DNA of 13,488 nucleotides from Comamonas sp. (GCA_019236485.1 JAFAIY010000177.1:1-13488), one strand, 5' to 3'. Positions 1 through 7,505 are shown, counted from the stretch's first letter. Made by a program: numbers and translations. Notes: generated by a model not told the origin, from the letters alone.

Positions 1-1038
1 ACCGATGAAAAAATCGTCACCGCCATGTGCGGCGGCACCTTCATCGCCTTCGTGATCGCCTCGCTGAACCGCGTCTTCAAGCTGGGCCTGCTGTCCAAGC
101 TGGCCGAACGCGTGACCTTTGTGCTGATCCCGCCGCTGCTGCTGATCTTCCTGGTGCTGGGCACCATCTTCCTGGGCATTGCCACGCCCACCGAAGGCGG
201 CGCCATGGGCGCCATGGCCGCTCTGGTGATGGGCTTTGCGCGCCGGCGCCTGAACATGGATCTGCTCAAGCAGGCCCTGGGCTCGACCACCAAGCTCGCC
301 AGCTTCGTGATGTTCATCATGATCGGCGCCACCACCTTCAGCCTGGTCTTCCAGGCCGCCGACGGCCCCAAGTGGGTGGAGCATCTGCTGACCAGCCTGC
401 CCGGCGGCCAGGTGGGCTTCCTGATCGTGGTCAACATCATGATCTTCTTCCTGGCCTTCTTCCTGGACTACTTCGAACTCTCGTTCATCGTGGTGCCGCT
501 GCTGGGCCCGGTCGCCGAGAAGATGGGCATCGACCTGATCTGGTTCGGCGTGCTGCTGGCCGTGAACATGCAGACCTCGTTCATGCACCCGCCGTTCGGC
601 TTCGCGCTCTTCTTCCTGCGCTCCGTGGCGCCCGAAAAACAGTATGTGGACCGGATCACGCACAAGGTGATCGAGCCCGTGACCACCATGCAGATCTACC
701 GGGGCGCGGTTCCCTTCGTGCTGATCCAGCTGGTGATGGTGGGCGTGCTGATCGCCTTCCCCGGCATCGTGACCGGCGCGCTGGACAAGCCCGTGGCCGT
801 GGACATGAACAAGGTCGGCGACCAGATGCTGGAGCAGCTCAACGATGCCGGCGGCGGCTATGGCACGGAAAACCCGTTCGGCGCCCCCGAGGGCGGCGAG
901 GAAGGCTCTGCCGCGCCCGAAGCGCCCAAGGACGGCAGCCAGGCAGCGCCCGAAGCTCCGGCAGCCGGAGCCTACGGCTCGGACGACCCGGCCAAGGCCC
1001 TGCAGGATTCACTGAACCCAGCTCCTGCGGCCAAGTAA
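1..1038 (+). CDS. TRAP transporter large permease subunit (DctM/FcbT3-like), 5' end missing
   Basis: This is the channel-forming inner-membrane subunit of a TRAP transporter, which moves an organic anion inward using an ion gradient after delivery by a periplasmic binding protein. The frame is open from base 1, so the N-terminus lies outside the window; about 345 residues are visible. Several hydrophobic segments are present. The family signature ATPTEGGA is encoded at 181-204, and the conserved stretch from QTSFMHPPFGF to LR at 571-621 is typical of the large-subunit group that works with FcbT1/TakP-like binding proteins. After the last hydrophobic segment (about 775) the protein continues with an Ala/Pro/Gly/Glu-rich tail from about 841, including two similar blocks, YGTENPFGAPE and YGSDDPAKALQ. 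Such a tail is not part of the family core and is probably disordered. The two convergent binding proteins at 1776-4124 are its likely partners (inference). The stop is TAA, followed at once by a terminator. Family assignment is firm; the substrate is unknown. Confidence 0.9.
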   Translation, partial: TDEKIVTAMCGGTFIAFVIASLNRVFKLGLLSKLAERVTFVLIPPLLLIFLVLGTIFLGIATPTEGGAMGAMAALVMGFARRRLNMDLLKQALGSTTKLASFVMFIMIGATTFSLVFQAADGPKWVEHLLTSLPGGQVGFLIVVNIMIFFLAFFLDYFELSFIVVPLLGPVAEKMGIDLIWFGVLLAVNMQTSFMHPPFGFALFFLRSVAPEKQYVDRITHKVIEPVTTMQIYRGAVPFVLIQLVMVGVLIAFPGIVTGALDKPVAVDMNKVGDQMLEQLNDAGGGYGTENPFGAPEGGEEGSAAPEAPKDGSQAAPEAPAAGAYGSDDPAKALQDSLNPAPAAK

Positions 1039-1051
1039 ACGCCTGCCAACC

Positions 1052-1083
1052 AAAGCCCCGGTTCGCCAGAGCCGGGGCTTTTT
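1052..1083 (+). terminator. Rho-independent terminator of the TRAP permease gene
   Basis: The arms AAAGCCCCGG (1052-1061) and CCGGGGCTTT (1072-1081) form a perfect 10-bp stem with a 10-nt loop, running into a short T-run, 13 nt after the stop codon. It closes the TRAP permease transcript. Confidence 0.9.
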
Positions 1084-1138
1084 CATGGGCCAGAGATTGA
1101 TAGACAAGCGATAAGCTACAAGCCCCTAGCGAAACCCC

Positions 1139-1690
1139 ATGACCATCACCGAACTGCTGACGGCCATCCGTCAACCATATGCAGACCTGCTGTCACAGGC
1201 AGCCAACGCGCGGGAGTCCCATGTGGAGCCGGCCTATCGCAACAGCGATGGAGCGCTGGCTACGGAAGGCGCATGGAATCTGCCCTGCCGGGTTGATGCC
1301 ATCCCCGTCTCGGAAGACAGCACCGAACCTTTGCAAGTGGATTCACGGACGCGGCTCCAGTTCGAGCCCATTCACTTCAAACTTGGCGCGACCTCCGTGC
1401 AGCTGCAGCCTTTTGTCTGGGACTGGCTGTCGCTGAGAATCGAGGGCTTGTCAGACACACAGGCCTCGGGCGCACTGATCGATTGGTTTCTGCAGTGGTT
1501 TGATGAAAAAAACGAAAACGAGTCCGACGAAGCGGGGCTGCAGCAAGTCGTTCACTTTATGTCCGACCCGCAAATCACCGATGCAGGACTGAAGCTCGCC
1601 ATAGACCTTGGCTCTGCGCCTGTCGAGGCTCTGGAGGATTTGCTGTTTGCGCTGTCCGATGCGGGAGCCGTTCAGCTCAGGCTTGAATAA
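1139..1690 (+). CDS. Hypothetical protein, 183 residues
   Basis: I do not recognise this protein. It has no signal peptide and no membrane segment, so it is probably cytoplasmic. It is acidic, with one cysteine (C50). Residues 75-103 look beta-rich and aromatic (PFVWDWLSLRIEG at 91-103), followed by an aromatic amphipathic segment (IDWFLQWF, 114-121), a charged linker (DEKNENESDE, 122-131) and a probable C-terminal helix (160-176). The ATG at 1139 is the first in-frame start and matches the domain extent, but there is no clear Shine-Dalgarno sequence before it. Terminators isolate it on both sides (1052-1083 and 1704-1732), so it is a single-gene unit. Base composition is visibly richer in A/T than its neighbours, which hints at separate history. 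That it is coding is supported by a full-length open frame with no better competitor on either strand. Function is not assignable. Confidence 0.7.
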   Translation: MTITELLTAIRQPYADLLSQAANARESHVEPAYRNSDGALATEGAWNLPCRVDAIPVSEDSTEPLQVDSRTRLQFEPIHFKLGATSVQLQPFVWDWLSLRIEGLSDTQASGALIDWFLQWFDEKNENESDEAGLQQVVHFMSDPQITDAGLKLAIDLGSAPVEALEDLLFALSDAGAVQLRLE

Positions 1691-1703
1691 TTTCGGGGGC
1701 ATG

Positions 1704-1732
1704 AAAAAACCGCAGCAAGCTGCGGTTTTTTT
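1704..1732. terminator. Bidirectional terminator between convergent genes
   Basis: The arms AAAAAACCGCAG (1704-1715) and CTGCGGTTTTTT (1720-1731) surround a CAAG loop. The A-run on one side and T-run on the other give a U-tract in both directions. It can end the hypothetical gene (stop at 1690) on the plus strand and the TRAP binding-protein gene (stop at 1776) on the minus strand. Confidence 0.9.
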
Positions 1733-1775
1733 AGCGGCCAGCGCATGGCGCTGGCGGTCTTGAGTCTGATTGGAA

Positions 1776-2858
1776 TCAGATCTTGGCAGTGGCCATGTAC
1801 TGGTTGAACGGGAACTCGGAGAAGCGGTTCCACAGGATCTGGTCGCGCTGGAAGGCGCGCATGTCCTGGTGGATCTTCTTGAATTCGGGCGACTTGGCTT
1901 CGTGCTCGGCAAACACTTCCATGGAGGCCTTGAAGCCCGCATCCATCAGCGCCTTGGGGAACATCTTGAGCTGGGTCTTGTTGGCCACCAGGCGCTTGAT
2001 GGCCTGGGGGTTCAGCACCTGGTACTTGCTGGTCATGTCCATGGCCGCCACACGGGTGGCAGCGTCCAGGATCGCCTTGTTTTCGGGCGACAGCGCGTTG
2101 TACTTCTTCAGGTTGATGAAGAATTCCAGATCGGCCGAGCCTTCCCACCAGCCGGGGTAGTAGTAGTAGGGAGCGACCTTGTTGAAGCCCAGCTTTTCAT
2201 CGTCGTAGGGGCCGACGAATTCCACGGCGTCCAGCGTGCCCTTTTCCAGAGCCTGGTAGACATCGCCGGCGGGCATGTTCTGCGCCACCACGCCCAGCTT
2301 GGCCATGGCCTCGCCGAACACGCCGCCGCCCAGACGCATCTTCAGACCCTTGAGGTCTTCCACGGTCTTGATTTCCTTGCGGTACCAGCCGCCCATCTGG
2401 GTGGTGGTGTTGCCGGCGCTGGCGGTACGGAAGTTGTACTTCTCGAAGAAGGCATCCAGCAGCTTGCGGCCGTTGCCATGGTCCTTCCAGCCGTTCATCT
2501 GCAGCGTGGTCAGGCCAAAAGGCACGGCACAGCTGAAGGCGAAGATCGGGTCCTTGCCGGTGAAGTAGTAGGCGGCGGTCTGCGCCATGTCGATGGTGTC
2601 GGCCTGCAGCGCGTCCACCACGCCAAAGGCCGGCATCAGCTCGCCAGCCGGGTGGACCGAAATCTCAAACTTGCCGCCAGACATGGCCTTGACCACTTGC
2701 GACAGCTTTTCGGCGCTGCCGAAAATGGTGTCCAGGGACTTGGGGAAGCTGGAAGCCAGGCGCCAGCGCACGGCGGCCTGGGCGTGCACTGCGGGGGCCG
2801 CACCGGCAGCCAGTACGCCAGCAATGCCAGCATTTTTGAGAATGGAACGACGATCCAC
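1776..2858 (-). CDS. TRAP transporter periplasmic solute-binding protein (DctP/TakP-like), copy A
   Basis: This is the periplasmic receptor of a TRAP transporter; it captures an organic anion and hands it to the membrane subunits. It is 360 residues, the usual length for the FcbT1/TakP group. Residues 1-26 form a signal peptide with a Tat-like twin-arginine motif (DRRSILK) and probable cleavage after VHA (residue 26). Family hallmarks include AGELMPAFGV (71-80), TTTQMGGWYRKE (151-162), GLKMR (171-175), VEFVGPYDD (212-220) and YYYYPGWWEG (231-240). By family knowledge the Arg of GLKMR (R175) holds a substrate carboxylate, and Q154 and E213 lie in the ligand/cation pocket; I recall Trp rather than Phe after that Glu in characterised TakP. 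The start is GTG at 2858, chosen because AAGGAGA at 2864-2870 lies 5 nt upstream. A paralogue lies upstream on the same strand. The ligand could be a 2-oxo acid or an aromatic or hydroxy acid; sequence alone does not decide. Confidence 0.92.
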   Translation of the reverse strand: MDRRSILKNAGIAGVLAAGAAPAVHAQAAVRWRLASSFPKSLDTIFGSAEKLSQVVKAMSGGKFEISVHPAGELMPAFGVVDALQADTIDMAQTAAYYFTGKDPIFAFSCAVPFGLTTLQMNGWKDHGNGRKLLDAFFEKYNFRTASAGNTTTQMGGWYRKEIKTVEDLKGLKMRLGGGVFGEAMAKLGVVAQNMPAGDVYQALEKGTLDAVEFVGPYDDEKLGFNKVAPYYYYPGWWEGSADLEFFINLKKYNALSPENKAILDAATRVAAMDMTSKYQVLNPQAIKRLVANKTQLKMFPKALMDAGFKASMEVFAEHEAKSPEFKKIHQDMRAFQRDQILWNRFSEFPFNQYMATAKI

Positions 2859-2863
2859 TTCGG

Positions 2864-2870
2864 TCTCCTT
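2864..2870 (-). promoter_or_regulatory. Strong ribosome binding site deciding a GTG start
   Basis: On the minus strand AAGGAGA sits 5 nt before the GTG at 2858. It fixes the start of binding-protein copy A at a non-ATG codon, consistent with the MDRRS start of its paralogue. Confidence 0.8.
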
Positions 2871-2952
2871 GATGAATGATGTGGGCAGCCGCCGGCAGCC
2901 GATCTATGCCGGTCTGACACAAGCGGTGAACGTAGCATCAAAATGTACCCGA

Positions 2953-2986
2953 GCCCCGGGGCGGCCATGGCCGAAAAATCGGCCAT
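2953..2986. repeat. Cluster of overlapping palindromes between the two TRAP binding-protein genes
   Basis: Three perfect dyads are packed together: GCCCCGGGGC (2953-2962), CGGCCATGGCCG (2962-2973) and ATGGCCGA-AAAA-TCGGCCAT (2967-2986). The last two share an arm, so GGCCAT/ATGGCC half-sites occur three times in alternating orientation. On the minus strand the last dyad can fold as a hairpin about 56 nt after the stop of the upstream gene, but no T-run follows it, so it is a poor intrinsic terminator. It may be an operator, a 3'-end stabiliser or a processing site within the bicistronic mRNA. Confidence 0.55.
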
Positions 2987-3041
2987 TCATTTAAGAAGTT
3001 CTACCTAGTGATTGGCGTCAAGCCGCCCGCAAGGCCATCCG

Positions 3042-4124
3042 CTACAGGCGCACCGCGCTCATATAGCTGACGTAGCGGAATTCCGAGAAGCGGTCCCATA
3101 GCAGCTGGTCGTGCTGGAAGCCGCGCAGGCTGCGATGGATCTTCTTGAACATGGCCGACTTGGCCTCGTGCTCGGCCATGGTGCTCATCACGGCCTTGAA
3201 GCTCGCATCCATCAGCTCGCGCGGAAAAGCCCTGAGCTGCACCCGCTCGCTGAGCAGCTTCTTCAGGGCTGCGGGGTTGAACGCCAGATACTTGGCCGTG
3301 AGGTCCTTGGCCGCGAGGGCGGCGGCGGCTTCGACCATGGCCCTGAGTTCGGGTGCCAGCGCCGCATAGGCCTTGGTATTGATGAAGTAGGCGAGCTCGG
3401 CCCCGCCCTCCCACCAGCCCGGGTAGTAATAATAGGGCGCGAGCTTGCCGAAGCCCAGCTTCTGGTCGTCGTAAGGGCCGACGAACTCCACGGCATCCAG
3501 CCTGCCCTTTTCCAGCGCCTGGTAGGCGTCGCCGACCGGCAGATTCACCGCCTGCACACCGAGCTTTTGCAGCGCATCGCCCAGCAGACCGCCGCCGGCG
3601 CGCATGCGCAGGCCCTTGAGGTCGGCCACGGTCTTGATTTCCTTGCGGTACCAGCCCCCCATCTGCGTGCCCGTGTTGCCGGCGCTCAGGCTCTTGATGT
3701 TGTACTGGGCGTAGAAGTCGTCCATGAGCTTGCGCCCGCCGCCGTACTCCATCCAGGCATCCATCTGGCGCGCCGTCAGGCCGAACGGCACGGCGCAGCC
3801 CAGGGCGAAGCAGTAGTCCTTGTCCGTGAAGTAGTAAGGTGCCGTCAGCGCCATTTCCACGGTGCCGTTCTGCACTCCCTCCATGACGCCGAAAGCGGGC
3901 ATCAACTCACCGGCCGAATGAATGCTGACCTCGATCTGGCCGCCCGACATGGTCTTGAGAGACTGGGCGAATTTCTCGGCGCCACCGGAAATCGCATCCA
4001 GCAATTTGGGAAAACTCGTCACCAGGCGCCAGCGCGTGATCTCCTGCGCACGGATGGCAGGCGCCACACCCGCGGCCAGCACCCCGGCCAGGCCCGCATG
4101 TCTGACGAGCGAACGTCGGTCCAT
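3042..4124 (-). CDS. TRAP transporter periplasmic solute-binding protein (DctP/TakP-like), copy B
   Basis: This is a second periplasmic TRAP receptor, 360 residues, aligning with copy A end to end without a gap and clearly more than half identical by eye. The signal peptide has a Tat-like DRRSLVR motif with probable cleavage after IRA (residue 26). The same pocket landmarks occur at identical positions: Q154 (TGTQMGGWYR), R175 (GLRMR), E213 (VEFVGPYDD) and YYYYPGWWEG (231-240). Differences near the pocket (for example LTAPYYFTDKDY against QTAAYYFTGKDP around 93-104) suggest related but not identical ligands. A longer reading from an ATG at 4154 is possible, but it lacks a ribosome site and would bury the signal peptide. 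The ATG at 4124 has GGAGA 7 nt upstream and gives the same length as copy A. It lies 183 nt upstream of copy A on the same strand, so the two may be cotranscribed. Family is certain; ligand unknown. Confidence 0.92.
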   Translation of the reverse strand: MDRRSLVRHAGLAGVLAAGVAPAIRAQEITRWRLVTSFPKLLDAISGGAEKFAQSLKTMSGGQIEVSIHSAGELMPAFGVMEGVQNGTVEMALTAPYYFTDKDYCFALGCAVPFGLTARQMDAWMEYGGGRKLMDDFYAQYNIKSLSAGNTGTQMGGWYRKEIKTVADLKGLRMRAGGGLLGDALQKLGVQAVNLPVGDAYQALEKGRLDAVEFVGPYDDQKLGFGKLAPYYYYPGWWEGGAELAYFINTKAYAALAPELRAMVEAAAALAAKDLTAKYLAFNPAALKKLLSERVQLRAFPRELMDASFKAVMSTMAEHEAKSAMFKKIHRSLRGFQHDQLLWDRFSEFRYVSYMSAVRL

Positions 4125-4131
4125 GAATATT

Positions 4132-4136
4132 TCTCC
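4132..4136 (-). promoter_or_regulatory. Ribosome binding site deciding the start of copy B
   Basis: GGAGA on the minus strand lies 7 nt before the ATG at 4124. The alternative upstream ATG at 4154 has no purine-rich site, so this decides the shorter start. Confidence 0.7.
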
Positions 4137-4181
4137 GCTAGTAATCTTGTCCATGCCGCGGCAGCGCTCGCTGTCCGCACC

Positions 4182-4230
4182 ATGCCCCGGGCATTCTAGA
4201 AACGCCTGCGGCTTCTGTGTCGGAATTCCG
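4182..4230 (-). promoter_or_regulatory. Possible promoter and operator region of binding-protein copy B
   Basis: On the minus strand TAGAAT (4193-4198) resembles a -10 box, with CCGACA (4218-4223) a poor -35 at 19 nt spacing. The dyad ATGCCC-C-GGGCAT (4182-4194) overlaps the downstream edge of the -10 box, and the palindrome CGGAATTCCG (4221-4230) overlaps the -35. This is an operator-like layout, but the promoter match itself is weak. Confidence 0.3.
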
Positions 4231-4263
4231 GCCAGCCGTCAGTCTTCTGGCCGCTTGCGCAAG

Positions 4264-4287
4264 AAAAAAGCCCTTCACGGGAAGGGC
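4264..4287 (-). terminator. Rho-independent terminator of the xseB-ispA-dxs operon
   Basis: On the minus strand the stem GCCCTTC / GAAGGGC (4281-4287 with 4270-4276) with a 4-nt loop is followed by TTTTTT (4269-4264). It lies 24 nt after the dxs stop. The palindrome CTTGCGCAAG (4254-4263) follows directly. Confidence 0.88.
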
Positions 4288-4311
4288 CTGGTAGAGATCG
4301 TCACAAGCGGC

Positions 4312-6189
4312 TCAGGCCTGCACGGCGGCGCTCAGGCGCACGCGGATCGAGGCCTCGATGCCCGCGGCATCCAGCCCCTGCAGCGCCAGCAGCCTGGCCG
4401 GGTCGCCATGCTCGATGAACTCGTCGGGCAGGCCCAGCTGCAGCACGGGTTTGACCAGGCCATGGGCGGCCAGGGTCTCCATCACGGCACTGCCGGCGCC
4501 GCCCATGATGCAGCCCTCTTCCACGGTGACGATCAGCTCATGCTCGGCGGCCAGCTTGAGCAGCAGGGCTTCGTCGAGAGGCTTGGCCCAGCGCATATTG
4601 GCCACGCTCGCGTCCAGGGCCTCGGCGGCCTGCAGTGCCGGATACAGCAAGGTGCCGAAGGCCAGAATCGCGACCTTCTTGCTCGCGGATTCGCGGCGCA
4701 GCTCGCCCTTGCCGAAGGGCAGGCCTTCCAGGCTCTCCAGCGGCGTTACGCCGACGCCTGCGCCACGCGGATAGCGCACGCAGACCGGATGCTGCTGCTC
4801 GTAGGCCGTGGTCAGCAGTTGGCGGGTTTCGCGCTCGTCGGCCGGGCAGGCCAGGCTCATGTTCGGGATGCAGCGCACAAACGCGATGTCGTAAGCGCCC
4901 GCATGCGTGGCACCGTCGGCGCCGACCAGGCCCGCGCGGTCCAGAGCGAACACCACGGGCAGGTTCTGCAGCGCCACGTCATGGATCAGCTGGTCGTAGG
5001 CGCGCTGCAGAAAGGTCGAGTAGATGGCCACCACGGGCTTGATGCCCTCGCAGGCCATGCCGCCCGCAAAGGTCACCGCATGCTGCTCGGCAATGCCCAC
5101 GTCGTAGTAGCGGCCCGGGAAGCGCTTGTGGAACTCCACCATGCCCGAGCCTTCGCGCATGGCGGGCGTGATGCCGACCAGGCGCTGGTCCTTGGCCGCC
5201 ATATCGCAGAGCCAGTGGCCGAAGACCTGGGTGAAGGTCTGCTTGGGCGGCGTGGCGGCCTTGACCAGACCCACGGCGGGATCGAACTTGCCGGGGCCGT
5301 GATAGGCCACGGGGTCGGCCTCGGCCAGCTTGTAGCCCTGCCCCTTCTTGGTGACCACATGCAGGAATTGCGGGCCCTTGAGGCTCCGGATGTTCTCCAG
5401 CGTGGGGATCAGCGAATCCAGGTCGTGGCCGTCTATGGGGCCTATGTAGTTGAAGCCGAACTGCTCGAACATGGTGGCCGGCACCACCATGCCCTTGGCC
5501 TGCTGCTCCAGGCGCTTGGCCAGCTCCAGCAGCGGCGGCACCTGCTTGAGCACGCTTTTGCCCATGTCGCGCGCCTTGGCGTAGAACTGGCCGCTCATGA
5601 GCTGGGCCAGATAGCGATTGAGCGCGCCCACGGGAGGGCTGATGCTCATATCGTTGTCGTTGAGGATGACCAGCAGATTGGCGTCATGCACGCCGCCGTT
5701 GTTCAGCGCCTCGAAAGCCATGCCGGCCGTCATCGCACCGTCGCCGATCACGGCGATCGCGCGGCGCTCCTCGCCTTTTTGCTTGGCCGCCAGCGCCATG
5801 CCCAGGGCCGCCGAGATGCTGGTGGACGAGTGCGCGGTGCCGAAGGTGTCGTACTCGCTTTCGGCACGCTGCGGAAAGCCCGACAGGCCGCCGAGCTGGC
5901 GCAGCGTGGCCATGCGCTCGCGCCGGCCCGTGAGGATCTTGTGCGGATAGGTCTGGTGGCCCACGTCCCAGACGATGCGGTCATAAGGCGTGTTGAACAC
6001 GGAATGCAGCGCCACGGTCAGCTCCACCGTGCCCAGGTTGGACGAAAGGTGGCCACCGGTCTTGGAGACGCTGTCGATCACATAGGCGCGCAGCTCGGCC
6101 GCCAGGGTCTTGAGCTGGGCCCGCGACAGGCGGCGCATGGCCTCGGGGTCATCGATGGTCTGCAGCAGAGAATAAGTGTTCGTGGACAT
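4312..6189 (-). CDS. dxs: 1-deoxy-D-xylulose-5-phosphate synthase
   Basis: Dxs joins pyruvate and glyceraldehyde 3-phosphate, releasing CO2, to make 1-deoxy-D-xylulose 5-phosphate. This is the first step of the MEP pathway to isoprenoids and also feeds thiamine and pyridoxal synthesis; it needs thiamine diphosphate and Mg2+ in the cytosol. The 625 residues match the family length. Visible landmarks are GGHLSSNLG (45-53, active-site His47), WDVGHQ (74-79), FGTAHSSTS (116-124), the thiamine-diphosphate motif [16 protein letters not shown] (149-164) ending in NDND (177-180), the catalytic Glu in DVGIAEQHA (E368), [15 protein letters not shown] (417-431) and RYPRG (near 473). A transketolase C-terminal domain follows. 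The start ATG at 6189 has no Shine-Dalgarno sequence; its leader is AT-rich and contains a short repeat shared with 9056-9068. It lies 64 nt downstream of ispA in the same operon, and a terminator follows. The enzyme looks complete, with no missing key residue. Confidence 0.98.
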   Translation of the reverse strand: MSTNTYSLLQTIDDPEAMRRLSRAQLKTLAAELRAYVIDSVSKTGGHLSSNLGTVELTVALHSVFNTPYDRIVWDVGHQTYPHKILTGRRERMATLRQLGGLSGFPQRAESEYDTFGTAHSSTSISAALGMALAAKQKGEERRAIAVIGDGAMTAGMAFEALNNGGVHDANLLVILNDNDMSISPPVGALNRYLAQLMSGQFYAKARDMGKSVLKQVPPLLELAKRLEQQAKGMVVPATMFEQFGFNYIGPIDGHDLDSLIPTLENIRSLKGPQFLHVVTKKGQGYKLAEADPVAYHGPGKFDPAVGLVKAATPPKQTFTQVFGHWLCDMAAKDQRLVGITPAMREGSGMVEFHKRFPGRYYDVGIAEQHAVTFAGGMACEGIKPVVAIYSTFLQRAYDQLIHDVALQNLPVVFALDRAGLVGADGATHAGAYDIAFVRCIPNMSLACPADERETRQLLTTAYEQQHPVCVRYPRGAGVGVTPLESLEGLPFGKGELRRESASKKVAILAFGTLLYPALQAAEALDASVANMRWAKPLDEALLLKLAAEHELIVTVEEGCIMGGAGSAVMETLAAHGLVKPVLQLGLPDEFIEHGDPARLLALQGLDAAGIEASIRVRLSAAVQA

Positions 6190-6202
6190 GATCTATATTT
6201 TT

Positions 6203-6220
6203 AGTAGCTGCTCGCGCTGG
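6203..6220. repeat. Short dispersed repeat, copy 1, in the ispA-dxs gap
   Basis: TAGCTGCTCGCGC (6205-6217) differs in one base from TAGCTGCTGGCGC at 9056-9068; in both places A/T-rich sequence is close by. Here it lies in the leader of dxs, in place of a normal ribosome site. It resembles the TAGCTGCT-type intergenic repeats I recall from Comamonadaceae genomes; that recollection is not checked. Confidence 0.4.
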
Positions 6221-6253
6221 CCGGTATTGGGTTGCAGGGCGTTTCTTGCCGTT

Positions 6254-7228
6254 TCAGTAGGTGCGCTGCACCACCATGTCGGCCAGCGCCGCCAGGGCCT
6301 GGGTGTCCGGCAGGCCGCTGCCGGCCAGGGCCGCATGGGCCTGCTGGCGCAGTTCCTCGGCATGGTCGCGCGCGCGCTCCAGACCCAGCAGGGAGACATA
6401 AGTGGGCTTGTCGTTGGCCGCATCCTTGCCGGCCGTCTTGCCCAGCGTTGCGGAGTCGGCCACCACATCCAGAATATCGTCCACCACCTGGAAGGCCACG
6501 CCCAGCGCCTGGCCGTATTCGGTCAGCGCCTGCAGGGCCCGGGCATCGGTCTGCGTGCTGCAGGCCGCGCCCATGAGCACGCTGCCCAGCAGCAGGGCGC
6601 CGGTTTTCAGTCTATGCATTTCACGCAGCTGGCTCTCGCTGAGCTGCTTGCCCACGCTGGCCAGATCTATGGCCTGGCCGCCGGCCATGCCCTGGCTGCC
6701 GGCCGCCGCACCCAGCAGCCGGCACAGCCTGGCCTGCATGGAACAGGGAACGCCCTCGTTCTCGGGCAGCAGCAGCTCGAAGGCCAGGGCCTGCAGCGCA
6801 TCGCCGGCCAGCAGGGCCGAGGCCTCGCCGAACTGCACATGGACCGTGGGCTTGCCGCGGCGCAGCACATCGTTGTCCATGCAGGGCATGTCGTCGTGCA
6901 CCAGCGAATAGGCGTGGATCAGCTCCACCGCACAGCCGGCGCGCAGCGTGGCCGCCTCCTGGCCACCCACGGCTTCGGAAGCCGCCCAGACCAGCAGCGG
7001 GCGCAGCCGCTTGCCGCCGTCGAGCACGGCATAGCGCATGGCTTCGCCCAGGCCGGCCGGCGCATTGACGCCGACCCAGCGCGACAGCGCGTCCTCGGTG
7101 CGGGCCAGCCGCTGCTGCATCCAGGCGGAGAAATCCAGGGCTTGCACGCCCGCGTTCGATTGAGGCTGCTGTTCGGCAATCATTGATTCATTCATGGGCT
7201 GCTCATCCGGGGCTGGGGCTGCGGGCAC
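6254..7228 (-). CDS. ispA: Polyprenyl synthetase, farnesyl diphosphate synthase type
   Basis: IspA condenses dimethylallyl diphosphate with two isopentenyl diphosphates to geranyl and then farnesyl diphosphate, the precursor of quinone side chains and undecaprenyl carriers. Landmarks in the 324-residue reading are GGKRLRP (71-77), the first Asp-rich motif DDMPCMD (112-118) with the four-residue spacing typical of bacterial FPP synthases, RRGKPT (123-128), the KTG triad (208-210), the second Asp-rich motif DDILD (250-254) and GKTAGKDAANDKPTY (263-277). The chosen start is GTG at 7228, because AGGA (7236-7239) sits 7 nt upstream. It lies 3 nt after the xseB stop, implying translational coupling. 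The ATG at 7195 (313 residues) is a reasonable alternative with a weaker ribosome site; the N-terminal extension is Ala/Pro-rich and not conserved. Product chain length (C15) is inferred from motif type and operon context. Confidence 0.95.
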   Translation of the reverse strand: MPAAPAPDEQPMNESMIAEQQPQSNAGVQALDFSAWMQQRLARTEDALSRWVGVNAPAGLGEAMRYAVLDGGKRLRPLLVWAASEAVGGQEAATLRAGCAVELIHAYSLVHDDMPCMDNDVLRRGKPTVHVQFGEASALLAGDALQALAFELLLPENEGVPCSMQARLCRLLGAAAGSQGMAGGQAIDLASVGKQLSESQLREMHRLKTGALLLGSVLMGAACSTQTDARALQALTEYGQALGVAFQVVDDILDVVADSATLGKTAGKDAANDKPTYVSLLGLERARDHAEELRQQAHAALAGSGLPDTQALAALADMVVQRTY

Positions 7229-7231
7229 GGG

Positions 7232-7471
7232 CTAGTCCTGCACCCAGGCGGACAGCTTGCCGTCATCCAGCACCTTGACCTGCTCCTGCACCGCATCGAG
7301 CTGGCCGCGGCAATAGCCGAGCAGCTCGGCCGCACGCTGATAGCCGCTGAGCATCTGCTCCAGCGGCAGCTGGCCGGATTCGATCTGCGCAATCAGCTGC
7401 TCCAGCTCCTGCAATGCAGCTTCGTAACTGGTGGGCTGATCGGATTTTTTCGCGGCAGCGGCCTTGGGCAT
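7232..7471 (-). CDS. xseB: Exodeoxyribonuclease VII small subunit
   Basis: XseB partners XseA in exonuclease VII, which degrades single-stranded DNA to acid-insoluble oligonucleotides in the cytosol. The protein is 79 residues, the usual size. It has a short basic Ala/Lys-rich N-terminus (2-10) followed by the family helix-turn-helix core, with [19 protein letters not shown] (15-33), [20 protein letters not shown] (35-54) and the final QVKVLDD (64-70). The ATG at 7471 fits the family start. An upstream extension to 7546 is open but carries no family sequence. No convincing Shine-Dalgarno precedes the ATG. It is the first gene of xseB-ispA-dxs, an order also found in Escherichia coli. A plausible promoter lies just upstream (7506-7537). 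Confidence 0.93.
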   Translation of the reverse strand: MPKAAAAKKSDQPTSYEAALQELEQLIAQIESGQLPLEQMLSGYQRAAELLGYCRGQLDAVQEQVKVLDDGKLSAWVQD

Positions 7472-7505
7472 GGATGGTGATGAGCAGTGTTGGACGGAAA
7501 CGACG

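Noticed and set aside
1770..2879. A 369-codon plus-strand frame opposite TRAP receptor copy A
   Set aside because: It mirrors the receptor reading frame and has the His/Gly/Leu-rich look of antisense codons; the minus-strand protein has full-length family homology.
1052..4287. The inverted repeats in this part as ends of a mobile element
   Set aside because: They are terminators or short palindromes of different sequence; there is no transposase gene and no matching target duplications.
3922..6204. A 760-codon open frame on the plus strand opposite dxs and part of the TRAP receptor gene
   Set aside because: It is the antisense frame of strongly conserved genes in GC-rich DNA. The translation is His/Gln/Arg/Ala-rich without family motifs and spans two unrelated real genes and a terminator.
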